Shown here one piece after another: positions 34,030-40,786 of a stretch of 45,311 nt of DNA. The DNA lies in assembly GCA_021788625.1 (NCBI GenBank), contig JAJYKL010000026.1, positions 1 through 45,311 of the forward strand. The letters are read 5' to 3'. Under the pieces are notes generated by a model, which worked only from the letters and a program-made list of their open reading frames with translations, was not told the DNA's origin and did no database searches. The translations under genes and the position numbers were made by a program. The DNA is from Chloroflexota bacterium. GTDB lineage: Bacteria; Chloroflexota; Anaerolineae; J036; Brachytrichaceae. Numbering within the stretch: the stretch's first letter is position 1; every line of letters begins with the position of its first letter.

Positions 34030-34388
34030 ATGAGTATGATTGCTCCCTCCACCATATCTATTACACCGGCTTTTGATCATAAGAATGCTCTCCGTGCTTT
34101 GTAAGTGCCCGGGGTCATGTCTCGGGGTGACCGCCGTCAGCGTTACCTCAGTCATAGTGCAGCCGTGCGAGTGGTGCTAAGATAATCAAATAGGGGATCC
34201 ATAGATGCCCGTTCGCCTGGTAAATTGGCAAACGGGGTTGGCTGATTGAAGGAGGTTGCTTTTGCGAAAGCGTGGTTATAGATAGATAAAACCATGCACT
34301 GTTCGACTCGCCGAGACGTCACTACACTAGCCTGGTCACTGTCTGGGTGGGGTTTGTTCCTCTCAATAACCCTATAAGGAGTGAGATC
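34030..34388. other. Divergent regulatory region with hairpin
   Basis: This 359-base gap separates the export operon (minus) from the release-factor homologue (plus) and must hold both promoters. A hairpin at 34208-34236 pairs CCCGTT-C-GCC with GGC-A-AACGGG (nine pairs, one mismatch, nine-base loop). A GGAGG at 34250-34254 has no gene of credible length behind it. I could not fix either promoter. Confidence 0.5.
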
Positions 34389-35525
34389 ATGGATACGTTG
34401 ACCACGGATGAGTTGAAGAGTTTGGTTGAAGCACGTACCGGTCCGTTTGTCTCGATTTCCTTACCCATAGAGCGTGTCGGCCCAGAAACCCGTCAAAACC
34501 CCATTCGATTGAAGAGATTGCTGCGCAATGCAGAAGACCGCCTGATTGCCGGGGGATTGCGCACCGCTGAAGCACAGCAATTAACGGAGCCGGCGCGTAA
34601 ACTACTCGATGATGCGTTGTTTTGGCAACGCCAAAGTGAAAGTCTGGTTGTGTATGTCAGCCCGTTGCTGTTTCGTTATTTTCGCTTGCCTTGCAAGCTC
34701 AACGAGATGGTTTTCGTAGGCGAGCGCCTGTACATCAAGCCAGTGGTGAGAGCCCTGACACGCCAGCATAAGTTTTTCATTTTGGCGCTTAGCCAGAATA
34801 AGGTTCGTCTCGTGGGTGCGACACAGTTCACGGCACAGGAGGTGCAGCTCAAAGGCACGCCAGCCAATATGGCGGATACCTTGAAATACGAACAACCGGA
34901 AAAACAGCTGCAGTATCGCACGGTACCGGGGGGAAATGCCATCTTTCACGGACAGGGTGCGCAGACAGACATCACCAAAGATCATGTGTTACGTTACTGC
35001 CATCAGGTGGACGATGGCCTGCGCAAGACACTGGCGAATGAGCACGCACCTCTGGTATTTGCAGGTGTGGAGTCGCTTTTTTCTGTTTATCGGGAGGTGA
35101 ACCGTTATCCATACCTGGTTGGCGAGCCTCTCACCGGTAACCCGGATTTACTGGGCCTCGACGAACTGCGTAAACGCGCGTGGGAGGTCATACGAGAGTC
35201 TTTTGACCAGGAGCAACACAGTGCCGCCGAACGGTATCGCCAGCTGGCCAAAACGGCTCGCGCCTCCCATCAAATCACCCAGGTTGCCCCAGCTGCTTAC
35301 CAGGGACGGGTTGAGGTGCTCTTCGTCCAGACGGACGCTCAACATTGGGGTGCTTTCGCGCCGGAGATCAGTGCCATTCATGAGTTTGACCAGCCGCAGC
35401 TGGGAAGTGAAGATATGCTGGACTTCGCTGCGGTGCATACTCTCCTGCATGGCGGAACCGTGTACTCCGTCGAACAGGCGCAGATGCCCAACGGCTCCAT
35501 CGTCGCCGCGTTATTCCGCTATTGA
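34389..35525 (+). CDS. baeRF3-family release-factor-like protein
   Basis: The 378-residue protein resembles the bacterial archaeo-eukaryotic release factor family 3, which has the fold of eRF1 domains and is thought to act at ribosomes under stress or in defence. Matching segments are TGPFVSISLP, QNPIRLKRLLRNAEDRL, SESLVVYVSP, LPCKLNEMVFVGERLYIKP, QNKVRLVG and the C-terminal VEVLFVQTDAQHWGAF region with GGTVYSVEQAQMP. AAGGAG (34376-34381) precedes the ATG. It is a single-gene unit, followed 66 bases later by a large inverted repeat that may end the transcript. The family call is fairly firm; the cellular role of these proteins is not established. Confidence 0.85.
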   Translation: MDTLTTDELKSLVEARTGPFVSISLPIERVGPETRQNPIRLKRLLRNAEDRLIAGGLRTAEAQQLTEPARKLLDDALFWQRQSESLVVYVSPLLFRYFRLPCKLNEMVFVGERLYIKPVVRALTRQHKFFILALSQNKVRLVGATQFTAQEVQLKGTPANMADTLKYEQPEKQLQYRTVPGGNAIFHGQGAQTDITKDHVLRYCHQVDDGLRKTLANEHAPLVFAGVESLFSVYREVNRYPYLVGEPLTGNPDLLGLDELRKRAWEVIRESFDQEQHSAAERYRQLAKTARASHQITQVAPAAYQGRVEVLFVQTDAQHWGAFAPEISAIHEFDQPQLGSEDMLDFAAVHTLLHGGTVYSVEQAQMPNGSIVAALFRY

Positions 35526-35590
35526 TCTTCCAGCTAAATACCTCACCCCCGCATCTCAGCCACGCCAGGCACATTGGCGATAACGAGTGC

Positions 35591-35638
35591 GGCGCACAGA
35601 TGTCAGACTTCTTTGGAGAAGTCTGACATCTGTGTGCC
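35591..35638. repeat. 48-nt inverted repeat
   Basis: Arms 35591-35612 and 35617-35638 are reverse complements over 22 bp, with one G-T pair and a four-base TTGG centre. The central 18-bp arms (CACAGATGTCAGACTTCT) match without mismatch. No T-run follows. It may be a rho-independent-like hairpin of the preceding gene or a REP/MITE-type dispersed palindrome; its length and perfection exceed a normal terminator. Confidence 0.75.
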
Positions 35639-35955
35639 ATGGTGAGATGCTGGGCATGCTCCTGCGTTCCAAACCCCACCAGCGAACTATAATTCGCTGT
35701 CCATCCTGCAATCGGTGCCACCCACAGGTTACGCCCAACCATGCACCCATGACCAGCGAGCATACAGGTATCATCTGCAACTGAGGACATATGCCACGAC
35801 GTACCACAAGCGCGATACACCGGGCGTACCTGAACCGCGAAGCGCGGCGGATGAGCCATTTTCCTTCCAGGCGGCGTACTGCTGCGCCAAGGCACGCCCG
35901 ACGCGCGATCATAAGCTATCGCAGACGATTTACCCTGTCAGAAGTCACTGCACCA
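35639..35955. other. Non-coding stretch, possible small Arg-rich ORF
   Basis: There is no convincing gene here. A 58-codon frame at 35791-35967 has a GAGGA just before its ATG and is unusually rich in Arg, but it overlaps the decayed CBS gene and resembles nothing known. Confidence 0.4.
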
Positions 35956-36398
35956 TCAATGTTGTAGCGGATCTACGCTATATCCGCGACCGCCGATGTA
36001 AGTCTCGAGTTGTTCGACTTCCAGGGATTAGTCGGCGATGATTTCCTTTACCACATCGCCGATCGAGATCAGACCGACCAATGGTGTGCCGTCCATCACC
36101 GGCAGGTGACTCACGTGGCGTTCCGTCCTCAGCTCCATGCAGTCTTCGAGGCTTTATTCCGAGCCACAATGTCTGACATGATCTCACGGACCGTGGTGGC
36201 CAGCGATGTTCTGCCGTTATGGATGAATTTTCGTACATAATCGTGCTCGAAGAACATGCCTGCCAGATGGCCGTCCTCCATAACCAGCGATGCACCAACA
36301 TCATGCTCGGCCATCTATTGCAGTGCCTCATATACAGTGGAATCAGGATAGATGGTCCATACAGCATGACCTTTGTGGTGCAGCATATCAGATGCCAT
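35956..36398 (-). pseudogene. Decayed tandem CBS-domain gene
   Basis: Read on the minus strand from ATG 36398, with GGGAGG upstream, the sequence gives HKGHAVWTIYPDSTVYEALQ, then a TAG where relatives have Leu, then MAEHDVGASLVMEDGHLAG and VREIMSDIVAR. A frameshift with loss of roughly eight codons follows near 36150. The second domain resumes as EDCMELRTERH and LPVMDGTPLVGLISIGDVV to IIAD, where a TAA (36028-36030) interrupts before SLEVEQLETYIGG. The whole is a typical two-CBS protein of about 145 residues with two stops and one indel. It cannot be expressed as a full protein. It is a different subfamily from the intact CBS protein at 21219. Confidence 0.85.
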
Positions 36399-36734
36399 TC
36401 GCACATCAACCTCCCCGCCTTGGCCTGCGAAATAACTGCTGACCGGCTGTAAACGACATACCCAACATGAGACGACTGGCTGATAGATCGGTTGTGATGA
36501 CGGTTGCAATGACTGGATGCTCTTGGTGGTTCGAGGCAACGTCAATTGTAACTCCAGCATACTGAAAGGGCATCCGTTGGCACATGGCACTTGTCAACGT
36601 ATCCAGCCAATGCAGGTGTGCACACTGCCAGCAGGTGATTACAATCAACCTCACAGGTGGTCACACCGCATGATATGCGAATGGATTGCTGCGGCGTTAA
36701 TTTGAAACGCCGTTCGTGCAGAGGAGCGAATCTT
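36399..36734. other. Gap between dead CBS gene and DUF362 gene
   Basis: This gap carries the ribosome-binding sites of both flanking genes (GGGAGG for the minus-strand remnant, GAGGAG at 36721 for the DUF362 gene) and presumably their promoters. Nothing else was recognised. Confidence 0.4.
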
Positions 36735-37853
36735 ATGCCAAGCGTCTCACGACGAGTGTTCCTCCGGCGTTTCGCCGCCAGTCTGGGAGCCGCCTCGGGT
36801 GTATGGGCACTCGCTTCATGTAATCAAGCGAACAGTCCGACCGTGGTTGTACACACGGTAGCCACCAGTGCACCTGCCCCATCGGCCACGCCTGTGCCTT
36901 CGACGACGCCAGCACCCGCGGCCAGTGCCACCGTCACGGCATCCATGAAAAAAACGGTGCCTGCGGTTAGTGGGCCAACAGCGACTGAAATGCCCAGTGC
37001 TACCGTGATGCCCAGTGCGTCACCTACTGCAGTGAGCCCTCCCTATCTGGTTGTCGCTCGTGGAAGTGACCAGCCTGAGGAACTGGTGAACCATGCGATC
37101 GCCGCGCTGGGTGGCATTGAGCGATTTGTCAAGCCGGGTAATGACGTCATCATAAAACCCAATATCTGCGTGGCTTACCACACTTACGAGTATGCCGCGA
37201 CGACCAATCCCTGGGTGGTGGGTGCTCTGGTAAAGCTGTGCAAGGGAGCAGGTGCCAGTCGGGTGCGCGTTTATGACTATCCCTTTGGCGGTACGCCGGA
37301 ACAGGCCTACAAAATCAGTGGTATCCAGGACCAGGTGATTGCTGCAGGCGGCGAGATGCAAATACCAGAGCGTATGAAGTTTGTAAAAACCGATATCCCT
37401 CAAGGAAAAGACATTCACACTTGGCCGATTTATGAAGATATTCTGAAGGCCGATGTAGTGATCAATGTGCCCATTGCCAAGAGCCACGACCTCGCCCGGC
37501 TGACACTTGGCATGAAGAACCTGATGGGCACGGTGCAGAATCGCGAGCTTCTGCACTACCATCTGGGTCAGCGTCTGGCTGATTTGTTCAGCCGCGTCAG
37601 ACCGGCCCTCACCGTAGTGGACGCAGTGCGTATCCTGATGGCACATGGTCCCACAGGCGGCAACCTGGCCGATGTGAAAAAACTCGATACGGTTCTGGCC
37701 ACGGCCGACGTCGTGGCAGCCGATACCTACGCCGCATCGTTCTTTGGTGTTAAGCCGGCGGACCTGGATTACATCACGGCTGGAGCGAAGATGGGCCTGG
37801 GTACCAGCGACCTGAGCAGTGTGAAGATAGCAGAGATCACCGTGGGTGGGTAA
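36735..37853 (+). CDS. Tat-exported DUF362 protein (probable lipoprotein)
   Basis: The 372-residue protein starts with a twin-arginine signal (SRRVFLRRF) and a hydrophobic stretch ending WALASC, so Cys29 may be lipidated after Tat export. A Pro/Ser/Thr/Ala-rich stalk (about 35-105) follows, then a DUF362 domain (about 115-372) with GNDVIIKPNICVAYHTYEYA, DYPFGGTPE and VPIAKSHDLARLTLGMKNLMGT. DUF362 occurs with Fe-S proteins, and Tat export of a folded domain suits a cofactor-bearing protein. Its stop overlaps the start of the next gene (TAATG). The start is fixed by GAGGAG 14 bases upstream. The activity of DUF362 is not established. Confidence 0.9.
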   Translation: MPSVSRRVFLRRFAASLGAASGVWALASCNQANSPTVVVHTVATSAPAPSATPVPSTTPAPAASATVTASMKKTVPAVSGPTATEMPSATVMPSASPTAVSPPYLVVARGSDQPEELVNHAIAALGGIERFVKPGNDVIIKPNICVAYHTYEYAATTNPWVVGALVKLCKGAGASRVRVYDYPFGGTPEQAYKISGIQDQVIAAGGEMQIPERMKFVKTDIPQGKDIHTWPIYEDILKADVVINVPIAKSHDLARLTLGMKNLMGTVQNRELLHYHLGQRLADLFSRVRPALTVVDAVRILMAHGPTGGNLADVKKLDTVLATADVVAADTYAASFFGVKPADLDYITAGAKMGLGTSDLSSVKIAEITVGG

Positions 37854-39415
37854 TGAAACGGTTACTTCCTGAACCTTTGATGAATCCCCGGCGCTGGCAG
37901 GTGGTGCGCAGGTTGGTACAGGTTGTCGCCCTGATGTTGTTCGTGATTCTTTTCGTGTGGTCTCAACGCGGAGGTTGGACACCGGACGTAGTGAATGTTC
38001 CGCTGCGGCTGGACCCACTGGTTGTGCTGGCGCAATCCATCGCTACACGTACATTGCTGGCTGGCTCCGTACTGGCGCTGATCGTCGTACTTCTGACGCT
38101 CATATTCGGACGGGTGTGGTGTGGGTGGTTATGCCCCATGGGAACTCTACTCGACCTGTTCCTCGTGCGGCGACGCAAGATCCCAAACCCGTCCGATCAA
38201 AAAAACCAATCGGGCCTGCGCAGTGTGAAATATGTGCTGCTCCTCACCATTCTGATTGCCGCCCTGTTCACCAACCTGACTCTGCTTATCTTCGATCCGT
38301 TGACGATAGTGTTCCGTACTCTCACCACCAGTCTGTGGCCGGCTGGTGACCGCCTGGTCAGTGCGGTCGAAGCAGCCGTGTATCGCAACGTTCCCTTCCT
38401 GCAGTCGGCCTTATCGGCATTTGATAATCTGGTGCGCCCGACCGTGTTGCCTGTGGATCCCGCGTTCTACCGCGATGCGGCGCTATTTGCTGCTTTTTTT
38501 GTGGGGTTGATCGCACTGAACGCCGTCGCGCCGCGTTTTTGGTGCCGTTACCTGTGCCCATTGGGAGGCTTGCTGGGCTTAATGAGCAAGATGAGCCTGG
38601 TGCGACGTGTCGTGAGACCCGTGCAATGCAATGGTTGCGATGCGTGCGCGCGTCTATGTCCTACTGGCGCAATCGCCTTTGGGGTTCGGGGCGAGAGCGA
38701 TCCAGGCGAGTGCACGATGTGTCTGGAGTGCTTGCGGGCCTGCCCGCGCGACGGCCAGCAGTTTGCGACGAACCTGGCTCCGGCCACCTGGCAACGATAC
38801 GATCCAAGTCGCAGACAGGTGCTCTGGTCGGTGGGCGCAGCGGCTGTGGGCGTTGGAGTGTTACGCAGCGAGGCGATCGCCCGCCGCGATGACCCGCACC
38901 TGGTGCGCCCTCCGGGTGCGCGTGAGAATAACATTGTTTCCAAGTGCATCCGCTGCGGCGAGTGTATGCGTGCCTGCCCCACGAGCGGTCTGCAGCCAGC
39001 GTTATTTGAGTCCGGACTGGAAGGACTATGGACGCCGGTTTTGTTGCCACGGCTCGGTTATTGCGATTACTCGTGCAATGCCTGTGGGCAGGTATGCCCG
39101 GTGCAGGCCATTCCGCTGCTCAACCTGGACCTGAAGCGCCAAACGATCATAGGCCAGGCCTATATCGATCAGAATCGCTGTATCGCCTGGTCTGACCACC
39201 GCGACTGCATCGTTTGTGAGGAAATGTGCCCGGTGCCGGCGAAAGCCATCGCGCTGGATGTGGCACAGGTAACCAATTCCAGCGGCGAGGTGGTGTCGAT
39301 GAAGCTTCCGCGCGTAGAACGTGAGCGATGCATCGGCTGTGGCATCTGTGAATATAAGTGCCCGGTCAATGGTGAGGCAGCCATCCGCGTATATGCACCC
39401 ACTTACACGACATGA
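37853..39415 (+). CDS. NapH-like membrane polyferredoxin
   Basis: The 520-residue membrane protein has four helices in its first 230 residues and two short cytoplasmic Cys motifs, VWCGWLCPMG and FWCRYLCPLGG, as in NapH/NosR/CcoG. It then has a set of [4Fe-4S] clusters: CNGCDACARLCP, CTMCLECLRACP, CIRCGECMRACP, CNACGQVCP, CIVCEEMCP and CIGCGICEYKCP. It would pass electrons across or along the membrane. Co-translation with the Tat-exported DUF362 protein makes a two-gene redox unit that recurs in Chloroflexota, by recollection. The final electron donor and acceptor are unknown. Confidence 0.92.
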   Translation: MKRLLPEPLMNPRRWQVVRRLVQVVALMLFVILFVWSQRGGWTPDVVNVPLRLDPLVVLAQSIATRTLLAGSVLALIVVLLTLIFGRVWCGWLCPMGTLLDLFLVRRRKIPNPSDQKNQSGLRSVKYVLLLTILIAALFTNLTLLIFDPLTIVFRTLTTSLWPAGDRLVSAVEAAVYRNVPFLQSALSAFDNLVRPTVLPVDPAFYRDAALFAAFFVGLIALNAVAPRFWCRYLCPLGGLLGLMSKMSLVRRVVRPVQCNGCDACARLCPTGAIAFGVRGESDPGECTMCLECLRACPRDGQQFATNLAPATWQRYDPSRRQVLWSVGAAAVGVGVLRSEAIARRDDPHLVRPPGARENNIVSKCIRCGECMRACPTSGLQPALFESGLEGLWTPVLLPRLGYCDYSCNACGQVCPVQAIPLLNLDLKRQTIIGQAYIDQNRCIAWSDHRDCIVCEEMCPVPAKAIALDVAQVTNSSGEVVSMKLPRVERERCIGCGICEYKCPVNGEAAIRVYAPTYTT

Positions 39416-39484
39416 GTAATGGTCGCGAAGGAATGTGGCTATAGCGTCCATGGGACCATACAGCCTGCGACTGGAGCTTGTTCT

Positions 39485-39529
39485 TTATGTCGCGAACGTG
39501 CAGTAACCGTAACACGCCATAGAATACAG
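39485..39529 (+). repeat. Dispersed element, copy 2, upstream of degV-like gene
   Basis: This shares TTATGT, CAGTAAC, AACACGCCATA and TACAG in order with 1201-1247. Its end lies 35 bases before the DegV start, and TAGAAT (39520-39525) could serve as a -10 box with transcription starting near 39532. No sigma-70 -35 box is at the right place. CAGTAAC could be an alternative-sigma -35 element. Confidence 0.5.
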
Positions 39530-39564
39530 TGTGTCAATCTTTTCACCAGCGAGGTCAACCTGGC

Positions 39565-40422
39565 ATGCTGCACATCGTAATGGACGGCTCTGGTGACATG
39601 CCGCCAGGATGGGCTGCAAAGTACGACATCGTGATGGTCCCGATTTACCTGCACGTCGGCGATCAAACGTTCACGCAGGGGGTGGACCTGAGCGACGAAG
39701 GCTTTTACCGCCTGGTGGATGAGACGCAAACAATTCCCAAAACCGCTGTCCCCTCTCCCTCCCAGTGTGCTGCAGTTTACCGGCGCATTGCCAGTCCCGG
39801 CGACACGATCCTCTCCCTGCACCTGTCAAGCAAGCTCTCGCATATGTACGCCTCGGCCGTCCAGGCAGCACACGAGGTGGCGGGTGAGTTGAACGTCATC
39901 GCGTACGATACCTATAGCGGATCAACCGGGCTGGGCTATATGTGTCGCGATGCGCGGCTGCTGGAGCGCGCGGGTGCACCATTGCCGTCCATTCTTCAGC
40001 ATTTGGACTTTATCAAAGCCAACATGCATATTGTGTTCACTGTAGATTCGCTGGAGTATGCGCGTTTGAGTGGGCGGGTAAAGGCACTGCAGGCAACTCT
40101 CACTTCACTGCTCAGTATCAAGCCGGTCATTGTGCTGCGTGATGGCGCGCTGGATCTGTCCGATCGCGTGCGTACACGCCAAAAGGCGCTCACCTATATC
40201 ATTGATACGATGTGCAGGCAAGTAGGCGACCGATTGGTGAACGTGGCCGTGGTGCATGCCCGTGCGCCGGAGGCGGGTCAGGCGCTGCTCGAGCGCGTCC
40301 GTCAGGCACTCAATTGCAAGGAGATCGTTCTCACCAATCTCTCCATTGCCGTCAGTGCACACCTGGGGCCGGGAACCGTTGGCATCGTAGCCTACCCCAT
40401 TGAAGACCCGACCCGCACCTGA
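39565..40422 (+). CDS. DegV-family fatty-acid-binding protein
   Basis: The 285-residue cytoplasmic protein has the two-domain DegV fold that binds a long-chain fatty acid and, in FakB relatives, presents it to a kinase. The N-terminal domain shows IVMDGSGDMP, VPIYLHVGDQTF and KTAVPSPSQ. Further on come the LSLHLSSKLSHMYASA segment and VIAYDTYSGSTGLGYM. The C-terminal domain shows ARLSGRV and the SIKPVIVLRDG strand, and ends HLGPGTVGIVAYP. GAGGT lies nine bases before ATG 39565. No FakA kinase is in the window. An intrinsic terminator begins at the stop codon. Confidence 0.94.
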   Translation: MLHIVMDGSGDMPPGWAAKYDIVMVPIYLHVGDQTFTQGVDLSDEGFYRLVDETQTIPKTAVPSPSQCAAVYRRIASPGDTILSLHLSSKLSHMYASAVQAAHEVAGELNVIAYDTYSGSTGLGYMCRDARLLERAGAPLPSILQHLDFIKANMHIVFTVDSLEYARLSGRVKALQATLTSLLSIKPVIVLRDGALDLSDRVRTRQKALTYIIDTMCRQVGDRLVNVAVVHARAPEAGQALLERVRQALNCKEIVLTNLSIAVSAHLGPGTVGIVAYPIEDPTRT

Positions 40423-40455
40423 AGCACTATCTTTCGCTGAGATGGTGTGCTTTTT
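40422..40455 (+). terminator. Intrinsic terminator of the degV-like gene
   Basis: AAGCAC pairs with GTGCTT and, after a small internal loop, ATCT pairs with AGAT around a seven-base loop. A TTTTT run follows at 40451-40455. The hairpin starts at the last base of the stop codon. Confidence 0.75.
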
Positions 40456-40786
40456 GTGTGACAACCCACTGATCCCCCATACTCACAACCCAATCGACCT
40501 CCCTACGCACCCAGAGTGCCGCGTGATCGCTTTACGGATGGTCGAGATTCCTTTTGGTCGACAGGATCAACACGACCGACCTGCTCAAGTGAAGGCTTCG
40601 GATGCCGCACTACTACAAGCCGCAAACAGCTCACGTGCCGAGACGAAGCATTAGCTGGCCATATTGGCCATTCCAGCGCCTTATAGTACGGGCGAATCGA
40701 CTAAAACATTAAACCTGGTGGATGGACTCATCCACACACCACACGAGAGGGGGGCGCACTGTTCATCCCGGTGCAGAACCTGCGCG
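40456..40786. other. Gap before the DUF4157 gene, nothing firm
   Basis: An open frame of 71 codons from 40442 (with FLCDNP and HTHNP) begins inside the degV terminator hairpin and lacks a ribosome-binding site, so it is not accepted. No hairpin with a U-run ends the minus-strand gene here. Confidence 0.4.

Noticed and set aside
34262..34285. Seven-codon Arg-rich leader peptide after a GGAGG
   Set aside because: It would use a TTG start and has no paired terminator or arginine gene downstream; chance is likely.
35791..35967. 58-codon Arg-rich frame
   Set aside because: It overlaps the decayed CBS gene and resembles no known protein; the GAGGA upstream is too close to the ATG.
40442..40654. 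Small CxxC/HxH open frame after the degV-like gene
   Set aside because: Its start lies in the degV terminator hairpin and there is no ribosome-binding site.
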